From the NCBI GenBank assembly GCA_030043175.1, contig JASHYD010000833.1, positions 1-6,175 of the forward strand: a stretch of 6,175 nucleotides of DNA, given 5' to 3'. Below the pieces are notes generated by a model. The model was not told the origin of the DNA. It searched no databases and saw only the letters and a list, made by a program, of their open reading frames with translations. Origin of the DNA: Xanthobacteraceae bacterium (lineage in GTDB: Bacteria > Pseudomonadota > Alphaproteobacteria > Rhizobiales > Xanthobacteraceae). Numbering within the stretch: position 1 is the stretch's first letter; each line of letters opens with the position of its first letter. Positions 1 to 5,895 of the stretch are shown one piece after another. The position numbers and the translations under genes are program-made.

Positions 1-622
1 AGGAGAAAGCCTGTCCGGCGATGACGAGCGCAATGTCGGCCTGTTTCGCAGCCTCGATCGCAAGATGCACGCCTTTCTCGGCGCAGATCCGGCTCAGTAC
101 GAGAGCAAAACGGCGCTTGCGGTGCCGCGCCAAGAGCCGCTCGATTGGCACGCCGTTCTCGATCGGAGGAACGACGTGCCGCCCCGCGATACGCTGCAGG
201 GCGGAGACGCCCTGCAGCCACGTGTCGGGACGGCGGGGTGACAGCGCCTCGGGTGCGTACCATTCGCTTGGCAGGTGGACGGTGGCGAGCAACGGCGTGC
301 CCGGCCCGGGAAGATAGTGATTGTAATCGATTCCGTGGCAATGGATGAGGTCGATCGTTCGCCCCATCAGCACCTGGTCAATCGCGGCCCGACAGTGCGC
401 CCAAACCTCTGCGCGCGCTGATTCGGTGATCAGCCCCCGTGTCCGCGGCAGCGCGATTAACTCGCCGGCGACACGCGAGCCCTCCAGCGCAATGACGATC
501 GAGCGGTGGCCCGCCGCAATCAGCGCGCGGTCCAGCGCGCTCAGAATCTGCTCCGCGCCGCCGACGCTGTCCGGCGATACCGGGGCGAACGGGAACGCAA
601 CACTGAGGACGGATAGCGTCAC
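1..622 (-). CDS. GT4-family glycosyltransferase, N-terminal 207 codons (runs off left edge)
   Basis: The reading frame starts at a GTG (622-620, minus strand) and stays open to the window edge. The protein begins with hydrophobic strand LSVLSVAFPFAPV followed by the glycine-rich loop VGGAEQ (residues 20-25), a helix LSALDRALIAAGH, then DLIHCHGIDYN, ATVHLPSEWY, ENGVPIERL (155-163) and LSRICAEKGVHLAIEA (about 177-192). This is the usual order of a GT-B fold GT4 enzyme: acceptor-binding N domain, the N-G-V-P linker, then the start of the donor-binding C domain with its conserved R and K (R178, K183). The C-terminal E-x7-E region lies outside the window. A GGGAG ribosome site (627-631) stands four bases before the GTG, and GTGA overlaps the stop of the deacetylase gene, so the two are translationally coupled. 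GT4 enzymes transfer sugars from NDP-donors in the cytoplasm; donor and acceptor cannot be told here. The deacetylase neighbour hints at an N-acetylhexosamine product. Confidence 0.9.
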   Translation of the reverse strand, partial: MTLSVLSVAFPFAPVSPDSVGGAEQILSALDRALIAAGHRSIVIALEGSRVAGELIALPRTRGLITESARAEVWAHCRAAIDQVLMGRTIDLIHCHGIDYNHYLPGPGTPLLATVHLPSEWYAPEALSPRRPDTWLQGVSALQRIAGRHVVPPIENGVPIERLLARHRKRRFALVLSRICAEKGVHLAIEAAKQADIALVIAGQAFS

Positions 623-1491
623 GGCGCTCCCATGAGGCCGAACTTGGCATACGCGCTTGCTGCGAGCTCACGCCAGAGGGCGCCGTTCATCCCCCAGTGA
701 TAGCGTTCGTAGAGCAGCGCTCCGCCATTCGGCAGTACCCGAAAATCATAGGCCGGGGCTAATCGGAAGCGCTCACGATCGAGCCGGAAGGACGATAGTG
801 AGGCGCGTTGGGAAATGTGCGCCGCGATCATACGGCGCTTGAGCTCCTGTTCGTCTTCTGAAAGCACGACGACGGTCTCGGCCAGTTCCCCCCGTGGCAC
901 GAAACTTTGCAGTGCCCAGCCGGCATTGCCGGCGCGATAGAACGGCATCTCGACGATTTGCGGGCAGGGGCCGCGGCCGGCGATCAGCGCGCAGGCAGCA
1001 TGGACCGCGAAGGCCGCTGCATCGTGGTCGGGATGACCGCCTTCGAACGCATGGGTGACGACAATGCGGACCCGGCACAGCACCGGCTCAAGCCGGTGCA
1101 CGAGTTCTTCAAGCGCGAATGCAGCTGTCTGGTCGGTGATGCCGAGACGGACGTGGCGCCATGATGGCACGCCGGCGAGTGCCAGGGCAGCAGTCAGCTC
1201 CGCGCTGCGCACCATCGCATAAGATTCCCGGCTCGATAGTCCCAGACGAACTGCATCGCTCATGTTGCGCGGCGCACCGTCGGTGATGTGCACGACGCGC
1301 ACGAGCGGCAGACGGCGCAGAACAGCGCCGCAGCCGATGGTCTCGTCATCTGGATGCGCCACCACGACGGCGACCGGCACCGCGATGTCGGCGAGATCCG
1401 AGCTGAGCCGGCGTAAGAAAGCTAACGCCCCACCACCGTCGAGCTCGCGTCGATCGTCGTTCCCTAAACGAGCAGGACGTCTATCTGACAT
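619..1491 (-). CDS. PIG-L/LmbE family N-acetyl sugar deacetylase
   Basis: A 290-residue protein of the zinc-dependent PIG-L family, which removes acetyl groups from N-acetylglucosamine-type sugars (MshB, BshB and PIG-L are members). The strand VAVVVAHPDDETIGCG places the metal-binding AHPDDE motif at residues 45-50. It is followed by VVHITDGAPRN (66-76), the R88-E89 pair, and the second motif VVTHAFEGGHPDHDA (144-158) with H153, D155, H156 and D157. All expected metal and catalytic residues appear present, and the length is within the family range. I chose ATG 1491 because it precedes the first beta strand by a normal distance. No good Shine-Dalgarno is visible, and an in-frame TTG at 1584 would add 31 residues of low family character. 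That TTG lies only about 26 bases from the start point predicted for the upstream stress-type promoter, so the start is less sure than the identity. The gene ends in a GTGA overlap with the GT4 gene, whose product may supply its substrate. Confidence 0.9.
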   Translation of the reverse strand: MSDRRPARLGNDDRRELDGGGALAFLRRLSSDLADIAVPVAVVVAHPDDETIGCGAVLRRLPLVRVVHITDGAPRNMSDAVRLGLSSRESYAMVRSAELTAALALAGVPSWRHVRLGITDQTAAFALEELVHRLEPVLCRVRIVVTHAFEGGHPDHDAAAFAVHAACALIAGRGPCPQIVEMPFYRAGNAGWALQSFVPRGELAETVVVLSEDEQELKRRMIAAHISQRASLSSFRLDRERFRLAPAYDFRVLPNGGALLYERYHWGMNGALWRELAASAYAKFGLMGAP

Positions 1492-1617
1492 GTTGCGCCA
1501 TAGAACTTCGCCATTCAGAGGACCGTGGTATCGGCCGAAGTTCCACGCGTTTGGACCGCAACAATATTCCGTTGACCATCTCAAAAAGACGAATGAACAA
1601 ACGACCTGCGCGAGGCA

Positions 1618-1642
1618 AACGCATCGCGGTGATGGCAGTTCC
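1618..1642 (-). promoter_or_regulatory. Predicted EcfG-type (general stress sigma) promoter for the deacetylase-GT4 unit
   Basis: Read on the minus strand, GGAAC (1642-1638) is followed by exactly 16 bases and then CGTT (1621-1618). This is an exact match to the consensus GGAAC-N16/17-CGTT known for EcfG, SigT and RpoE2, the general stress ECF sigma factors of Alphaproteobacteria. Transcription should begin near 1610, giving a leader of about 120 bases to ATG 1491. It faces the deacetylase gene, and the same element with the same spacer precedes the inositol synthase gene. Function is inferred from sequence only. Confidence 0.7.
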
Positions 1643-1706
1643 TTTGAGCGTCTTTACCTTTGCGACGCACCATCCTCGCACGATCGGAGTGCAGCTGCGC
1701 CCGCTT

Positions 1707-1735
1707 CGTGATTCATCATTTATGATTCGTGATTC
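1707..1735. repeat. AT-rich short direct repeats (CGTGATTC)
   Basis: CGTGATTC occurs at 1707-1714 and again at 1728-1735, two helical turns apart (21 bases), and ATGATTC fits between them at 1722-1728, so TGATTC appears three times. The block also holds ATCAT-TT-ATGAT (1715-1726), a short inverted repeat. It is an AT-rich island in a GC-rich region. It could be an operator or just degenerate intergenic repeat sequence; nothing decides between these. Confidence 0.4.
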
Positions 1736-1961
1736 CCGGCTGCGCCGCCGCTGCATCCGGCCAGTCAACGACCATCAGCCGATGTCGTCGCAGATCCCGC
1801 CCGCGGGGCTCATACGGGGTCCTCGCGGCAAGCGGGCCGCTCCTGCCCGGCCGCTCGTCAAATCGGCTCGAGCGTGCGCGTCTCAGACCGGTCCGATCGA
1901 TATTTGAACGGGGCTTCGTCCAATCGAACGCTTTTCCCCTGCGCCTGTTTGTTAGGGCGCA

Positions 1962-2990
1962 ATGGACAATGCTCCCGCTCGAACCTCTGACGATCCGTGG
2001 ATGGCGGCGATGCGCAACGGCGACCTCGCTACTGCGTGGGCAATCAGCGACGCCGTGCTGAGACACCGCATCGAGTCGAACCAGGTGTGCTGGAACTGGC
2101 CGCGGCACCTCCAGTTCGTCTGGCGCGGCGAGCCGCTGGCGGACAGGCGCGTCCTGGTACGGTGCTATCACGGCCTCGGGGACACGATCCAATTCCTGCG
2201 ATTCCTGCGGCCGCTGCGTGATATCACCCGGCACGTGACGCTCTGGGTTCAGCCGACCCTTCTCGATCTGGCCGCCGGCGCAGCCGGTGTCGATCACGTA
2301 TTGCCGCTGCATGACGGCTCTCCGGAGGCTGAGCACGACGTCGACGTCGAGATCATGGAGATTCCGCATGCGCTGCGGGTGACCTCAATTCCCAACCGGG
2401 TTCCCTACCTGCGGGTACTCCACGCCGCCCAGCTCGAGCCGCAAGAACGAGTCCATCGCGTCGGGATCGTTTGGGAGGGGGGCGCCTGGGATGCGCGTCG
2501 CGATGTGCCATTGCCGCTCCTGCGACACTTCGCGGGCTTGCCGGGCATCAAGCTCTATTCGCTGCAGGGAGGCCAGGCCGGCGCTTTGGCCCACGCGGTT
2601 CCGGCGACTCCCACGGATATCGGCACCATCAATCACGCTGCAAGGCGCATCCTGGAACTCGATTTGATCATCTCCGTCGACACAATGGTGGCGCACCTCG
2701 CGGGGGCGCTCGGCCGGCCAGTGTGGACGCTCCTGCACGCCGACTGTGATTGGCGCTGGGGTCGTGACAGCGATCAAACCGCTTGGTATCCGACGATGCG
2801 CCTCTTCCGTCAGAAAACGGCGGGCGAGTGGGATGGCGTCATCGCGGCGGTGTGCGAGGCTCTGGTAAACCGAGTGATGCGGCCGGGGCCGCCTGCTTGT
2901 GCGGCACCACTGTCGACACCATCATCATCGTCATCTTCTTCTTCTTCTTCTTCTTCTTCTTCTTGTTCTTCTTCGTCCCCGCCTCGATAA
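1962..2990 (+). CDS. GT9-like (heptosyltransferase-related) glycosyltransferase with poly-serine tail
   Basis: A 342-residue protein. The N-terminal part [21 protein letters not shown] (14-34) resembles the helix found before this domain in TPR-linked glycosyltransferases. The core starts with [20 protein letters not shown] (about 63-82; G71, G73, D74) and ends with the GT9 signature [21 protein letters not shown] (about 238-258; D240, H245) followed by [24 protein letters not shown]. Relatives transfer sugars from NDP donors, as heptosyltransferases do to lipopolysaccharide; substrate here is unknown. The family domain ends near residue 305 ([15 protein letters not shown]). After it comes a proline/alanine linker and a tail of 14 consecutive serines, one cysteine, four more serines and PPR, encoded largely by a TCT microsatellite. 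The start ATG 1962 has an AGGG four bases upstream, a weak site. The frame is intact to TAA 2988-2990. The next gene begins 118 bases on and has its own predicted promoter, so this gene may not share its regulation. Confidence 0.8.
   Translation: MDNAPARTSDDPWMAAMRNGDLATAWAISDAVLRHRIESNQVCWNWPRHLQFVWRGEPLADRRVLVRCYHGLGDTIQFLRFLRPLRDITRHVTLWVQPTLLDLAAGAAGVDHVLPLHDGSPEAEHDVDVEIMEIPHALRVTSIPNRVPYLRVLHAAQLEPQERVHRVGIVWEGGAWDARRDVPLPLLRHFAGLPGIKLYSLQGGQAGALAHAVPATPTDIGTINHAARRILELDLIISVDTMVAHLAGALGRPVWTLLHADCDWRWGRDSDQTAWYPTMRLFRQKTAGEWDGVIAAVCEALVNRVMRPGPPACAAPLSTPSSSSSSSSSSSSSSCSSSSPPR
2879..2892. repeat. GC palindrome inside the 3' end of the GT9-like gene
   Basis: GCGGCC-GG-GGCCGC is a perfect inverted repeat that could fold as a five-pair hairpin with a CGGG loop. 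It sits just past the last codons of the recognisable glycosyltransferase domain and 40 bases before the pyrimidine microsatellite. No U run follows directly, so I do not call it a terminator. Confidence 0.45.
2934..2963 (+). repeat. TCT trinucleotide microsatellite, ten perfect units
   Basis: Ten uninterrupted TCT codons (2934-2963) are followed by TGT, two more TCT, TCG and TCC, and are preceded by TCA TCA TCG TCA (2922-2933). In the gene frame all but one codon read serine. The block is a homopyrimidine run on the plus strand of at least 31 bases. A change in copy number by slippage would lengthen or shorten the tail in steps of one serine without a frameshift. The mixed flanking serine codons suggest the tract expanded inside an older serine-rich tail. 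Confidence 0.9.
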
Positions 2991-3013
2991 TTCTTGCAAA
3001 ATCTGCGGCCCGG

Positions 3014-3038
3014 GGAACAAACGTTGTGCGTCGGCGTT
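3014..3038 (+). promoter_or_regulatory. Predicted EcfG-type (general stress sigma) promoter for the inositol synthase operon
   Basis: GGAAC (3014-3018), a 16-base spacer, and CGTT (3035-3038) match the alphaproteobacterial general stress promoter consensus exactly. It lies in the 118-base gap between the GT9-like gene and the inositol synthase gene, with an expected start near 3045 and a leader of about 64 bases before ATG 3109. It is the second exact copy in the window and has the same spacer as the leftward one at 1618-1642. The match is direct; use by the sigma factor is inference. Confidence 0.72.
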
Positions 3039-3108
3039 CGACGATGCGAAGCGTTGTCGATACGACTTCGCTCGTGTGCGCGCGATCGAGGCTGCGGTGG
3101 ACGGCAAC

Positions 3109-4194
3109 ATGGAAACATCGACACGCGATCCCGTTCGCGTCGGCATTATCGGGGTCGGTAATTGCGCCTCATCTTTCGTGCAGGGCCTCACCTATTACAG
3201 GAATGCAGCGGCGAACGAGCCGGTGCCCGGCCTGATGAATTGCGAGCTTGGCGGCTATCACGTTAGCGACATCGAAATTGCGTCCGCTTTCGACGTCAGC
3301 GACGACAAAGTTGGGCGCGACGTAGCCGAGGCTATTTTCGCCAAGCCCAACAACACCCGCCGCTTCGCAAACGTGCCTGCGACCCATGTGCGCGTGCAGC
3401 GCGGCCCCACACTGGACGGGCTTGGCCGCTACCTCCGTAACGAGCTCGAGGAGTCAGCGGAGGCCCAGGTCGACGTCAGCGAGGTCCTGCAGGCGACGCG
3501 CACCAATGTCGTCGTGTCGTATCTCCCGGTCGGTTCGCAACAGGCGACCGAATGGTACGCTGAGCGCGCGCTGGAAGCGGGGTGCGCCTTCGTCAATTGC
3601 ATTCCAGTGTTCATCGCCTCCAGCCCGGGATGGAGCCGCAGGTTCAAGGAGCGGGGCCTGCCGGTGATCGGCGATGACGTCAAGAGCCAAGTGGGAGCCA
3701 CCATCGTGCACCGCGTGCTCTCGAATCTGTTCCGACAACGCGGCGTTCGCCTCGATCGAACCTACCAGCTCAACTTCGGCGGTAACAGCGATTTCCTCAA
3801 CATGCTGGAACGCGAACGGCTGGAATCAAAGAAGATATCGAAGACGCAATCGGTCACGAGCCAGCTCGATATCCCGCTCGAACCGCACGACATCCACGTC
3901 GGTCCGAGCGACTTCGTGCCGTGGCTAAGCGATCGCAAGTGGGCCTATATCCGCATGGAAGCCACAGCGTTCGGCGGCGCTCCGCTCAACCTCGAGCTCA
4001 AGCTCGAAGTCTGGGATTCGCCCAATTCGGCTGGCGTGGTCATCGATGCCGCTCGCTGCGCAAAGATCGCGCTCGATCGCGGAATCGGCGGCCCGTTGAT
4101 CGGGCCGGCGAGCTACTTCATGAAGTCGCCGCCGCAGCAGTTCACTGACCAAGAGGCGCGCCAGCGCACGCTTCGGTTCATCAACGGCCATTGA
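3109..4194 (+). CDS. ino1: Inositol-3-phosphate synthase (myo-inositol-1-phosphate synthase), prokaryotic type
   Basis: A 361-residue enzyme that converts glucose 6-phosphate to 1D-myo-inositol 3-phosphate using bound NAD, in the cytoplasm. The N-terminal Rossmann loop GVGNCASSF (15-23) binds NAD. The conserved blocks follow in order: NCIPVFIAS near 165, [12 protein letters not shown] (188-199, with K192), [13 protein letters not shown] (about 220-232), [12 protein letters not shown] (240-251), [14 protein letters not shown] (298-311) and [12 protein letters not shown] near the C terminus. Length and motifs fit the short actinobacterial/archaeal form, not the roughly 500-residue eukaryotic one. 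ATG 3109 was chosen because it sits eight residues before the first beta strand and has GGTGGA seven bases upstream. The frame stays open upstream to 2899, but that extension reads through the microsatellite as poly-leucine and is rejected. The gene is followed twelve bases later by the phosphatase gene and probably leads the operon. A stress-type promoter stands about 70 bases upstream. The product feeds inositol lipids, mycothiol-like conjugates or inositol solutes; which one is not shown. Confidence 0.95.
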   Translation: METSTRDPVRVGIIGVGNCASSFVQGLTYYRNAAANEPVPGLMNCELGGYHVSDIEIASAFDVSDDKVGRDVAEAIFAKPNNTRRFANVPATHVRVQRGPTLDGLGRYLRNELEESAEAQVDVSEVLQATRTNVVVSYLPVGSQQATEWYAERALEAGCAFVNCIPVFIASSPGWSRRFKERGLPVIGDDVKSQVGATIVHRVLSNLFRQRGVRLDRTYQLNFGGNSDFLNMLERERLESKKISKTQSVTSQLDIPLEPHDIHVGPSDFVPWLSDRKWAYIRMEATAFGGAPLNLELKLEVWDSPNSAGVVIDAARCAKIALDRGIGGPLIGPASYFMKSPPQQFTDQEARQRTLRFINGH

Positions 4195-4195
4195 T

Positions 4196-4203
4196 GGAGG
4201 GGG
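4196..4203 (+). promoter_or_regulatory. Ribosome binding site that fixes the GTG start of the phosphatase
   Basis: GGAGGGGG begins two bases after the inositol synthase stop and lies three bases (CCT) before GTG 4207. It is the strongest Shine-Dalgarno in the window along with AGGAGG at 5884-5889, and it supports the GTG start, since no ATG in this frame lies near the RHA motif. Confidence 0.75.
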
Positions 4204-4206
4204 CCT

Positions 4207-4806
4207 GTGACCACGTTCTGCCTGGTCAGACACGCCTCCTACGCGTTGGTTGGGCAGGTGCTTGCGGGCTGCGCGCTAGACGTTTCGCTCGACCAGGCCG
4301 GCCGGCGGCAAGTTGAGGTGCTGGCGAAGGAATTCTCGCGCCGCCGGCGGATCGGCGCCGTGCAGTCAAGCCCGCGCCGGCGAACACTTGAGACCGCGCG
4401 TCCGATTGCCGAGCGCATTGGCAGGCCGCTCGAGGTCGAGCAGGCGCTCGATGAGGTCGATTTCGGGGAATGGAGCGGTCGCCGGTTCGCGGAGCTAGGT
4501 CGCGATCCGCGCTGGCGAGCATGGAATGAATCGCGCGGCAAGGAACGCCCGCCGGGCGGAGAGAGCATGGCCGAGGTGCAAACACGCGTGGTCGCTCATC
4601 TCGAGCGGGTGCGCGATCGTCATCCCGGAGCAATCGTCGTGGTGGTCAGCCATTGTGATGTCATCCGGGCCGCTCTCCTGCACTATCGCGGTCAGCCGCT
4701 CGATGCCTATGCGGGCATTTCGATTCCGCCGGCGGCGGTAACCATCTTGCGTCTCGCGCGTCGCGGCCGCGCGATGAGCGCCGGCAATGAGGCAACCTCG
4801 ACATGA
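4207..4806 (+). CDS. Histidine phosphatase (phosphoglycerate-mutase-like) family protein
   Basis: A 199-residue member of histidine phosphatase branch 1, which uses a phospho-histidine intermediate to hydrolyse phosphate esters. FCLVRHASY carries the catalytic R8-H9; SSPRRRTLETA (54-64) carries the second arginine (R59); DEVDFGEWSG (82-91) holds the acid residue, probably E83; and VVSHCDVIRA (147-155) holds the second histidine H149. The core is complete. The first motif is RHA rather than the usual RHG, a tolerated variant in some members. There is no signal peptide, so it acts in the cytoplasm. The GTG start has a strong ribosome site, and the last bases ATGA overlap the start of the next gene, so it is coupled in the operon. 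Being directly after inositol synthase, it could dephosphorylate inositol phosphate or a phosphorylated glycoside, like phosphatases acting in glucosylglycerate-type or mycothiol-type pathways; substrate is a guess. Confidence 0.88.
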   Translation: MTTFCLVRHASYALVGQVLAGCALDVSLDQAGRRQVEVLAKEFSRRRRIGAVQSSPRRRTLETARPIAERIGRPLEVEQALDEVDFGEWSGRRFAELGRDPRWRAWNESRGKERPPGGESMAEVQTRVVAHLERVRDRHPGAIVVVVSHCDVIRAALLHYRGQPLDAYAGISIPPAAVTILRLARRGRAMSAGNEATST

Positions 4807-5894
4807 AGATCGTGGTGTTCGGTCTCACGATCAGCTCGTCATGGGGCAACGGCCATGCCACCCTGTGGCGCGGGCTCTGCCGCGCGCTCGATCGCAAGGG
4901 TCATCGGCTCGTATTCTATGAGCGCGACACGCCCTACTACGCCGGCGCGCGCGACTGCTGGGAGATTCCGGGCGGGGAGCTCGTCCTCTATCAGGATTGG
5001 GCCGAAATCCGAGGGCGGGCGGGGCGCGACGTCGCGGACGCAGATCTGGCTGTGGTGAGTTCGTATTGTCCCGATGGGATCGCCGCAACCGAGCTGGTGC
5101 TGTCGGGGCGCGCCATGACGGCGTTCTATGATCTGGATACGCCGGTGACACTCTCTCGCTTGCAACGCGGCGAGCCGCTGTCCTATGTGGGGCCGGCTGG
5201 GTTATGCGGCTTCGATCTCGTCTTTACTTATACGGGCGGACGGGCGCTCGACGGGCTGCGCGACCGGCTTGGCGCACGGCGCGTGGTTCCGCTCTACGGA
5301 CATGTCGACCCCGATGTCCACCGGCCTGGAGAATTCGCCCCGCATTATGCGGCCGATCTCTCCTATCTCGGCACATTCGCGATCGATCGACAGGCCGCAT
5401 TGGAAACCCTGTTCGTCGAGCCGGCGCGACGCCGCCCCGGCCAGCGCTTCCTGATCGGCGGCGCCCAATACCCGGATGATTTTTCGTGGTCGCACAACAT
5501 CTCTTTCGCCCGTCACCTGCCACCCGGCGAGCATCCGGCGTTCTTCGCGTCCTCGCGCCTGACATTGAATGTGACGCGTCGTGACATGGCCGCCATGGGA
5601 TGGTGCCCGTCCGGACGATTGTTCGAAGCGGCGGCGTGTGGGGCGGCTATCATATCCGATGTGTGGGAGGGGCTCGAGGCGTTCTTCTCACCCAATGAGG
5701 AAATCCTATGCGCCCGTGGCGCCGATGACGTCGTATCGGCACTCGATCTCGACCCGGCGCAAATCCGGCGCGTCGCGAACGCGGCGCGTGAGCGCGCGCT
5801 CGCTCAGCACACCTCCGATCGTCGTGCGGAGGAGCTGTTGCGGGCCATCGGGGAGAGCTCGTCGTCGCTCCGACGCGAATTCCAGGAGGCCTGA
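4803..5894 (+). CDS. CgeB-like glycosyltransferase
   Basis: A 363-residue protein of the CgeB-like group of GT-B glycosyltransferases (the family is named after a Bacillus spore-crust glycosylation protein). It opens with MKIVVFGLTISSSWGNGHATLWRGL, a beta strand and glycine loop, then HRLVFYERDTPYY, ADLAVVSSYCPDG (about 79-91) and FYDLDTPVTL. The C domain shows LSYLGTF near 186, FFASSRLTLNVTRRDM and GWCPSGRLFEAAACGAAIISDVWEGLEAFF (266-295), the nucleotide-sugar binding signature of this group with E275 and the C279-G280 turn, followed by the E-I-L-C region. No signal peptide or membrane helix is seen. ATG 4803 overlaps the phosphatase stop by four bases, and the next gene starts one base after its stop, so it sits in the middle of a tight operon. 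Donor and acceptor are unknown; inositol or an inositol-bearing molecule is a possible acceptor given the operon. Confidence 0.85.
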   Translation: MKIVVFGLTISSSWGNGHATLWRGLCRALDRKGHRLVFYERDTPYYAGARDCWEIPGGELVLYQDWAEIRGRAGRDVADADLAVVSSYCPDGIAATELVLSGRAMTAFYDLDTPVTLSRLQRGEPLSYVGPAGLCGFDLVFTYTGGRALDGLRDRLGARRVVPLYGHVDPDVHRPGEFAPHYAADLSYLGTFAIDRQAALETLFVEPARRRPGQRFLIGGAQYPDDFSWSHNISFARHLPPGEHPAFFASSRLTLNVTRRDMAAMGWCPSGRLFEAAACGAAIISDVWEGLEAFFSPNEEILCARGADDVVSALDLDPAQIRRVANAARERALAQHTSDRRAEELLRAIGESSSSLRREFQEA

Positions 5895-5895
5895 G

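Larger units (their letters stand above)
1492..1961. other. 470-base divergent intergenic region
   Basis: No convincing gene lies here. Open frames that cross it on either strand are arginine-rich, lack family motifs and have no ribosome sites, so they look like products of GC-rich composition. The region holds a stress-type promoter facing left (1618-1642), an AT-rich stretch with direct repeats (1707-1735), two GGCCGCTC copies 14 bases apart (1835-1842, 1849-1856) and a small perfect palindrome GACCGGTC (1886-1893). No clear promoter for the rightward GT9-like gene was found; no GGAAC-N16/17-CGTT lies on the plus strand here, and no good TTGACA/TATAAT pair was seen. Confidence 0.7.

Noticed and set aside
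1572..1600. TTGACC as a -35 box for the rightward GT9-like gene
   Set aside because: No acceptable -10 hexamer appears 16-18 bases downstream, and it would leave a leader of over 350 bases.
1551..1907. Plus-strand 118-codon open frame in the divergent intergenic region
   Set aside because: Arginine-rich composition with no recognisable domain and no Shine-Dalgarno; it crosses the minus-strand promoter and the AT-rich repeats.
2092..2116. GGAAC with AGTT 16 bases on (and a similar GGAAC/CGTC pair near 2655) as further stress promoters
   Set aside because: The -10 box is imperfect and both lie inside the GT9-like coding region.
1716..2369. Minus-strand 217-codon open frame over the start of the GT9-like gene
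   Set aside because: It is antisense to a gene with clear GT9-type motifs and shows no motifs of its own.
2879..2892. GC hairpin as a transcription terminator
   Set aside because: It lies inside the coding region, has no U run directly after it, and the frame continues for about 100 bases.
2899..3108. In-frame N-terminal extension of inositol synthase with His-rich and poly-Leu stretch resembling a membrane anchor
   Set aside because: The poly-leucine is only the TCT microsatellite read in another frame, the stretch overlaps the GT9-like gene, and the predicted promoter and ribosome site both favour the start at 3109.
2810..3191. Minus-strand frames with long Glu/Asp or Arg runs across the microsatellite
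   Set aside because: They are antisense readings of the repeat, with no ribosome site and no family motif.
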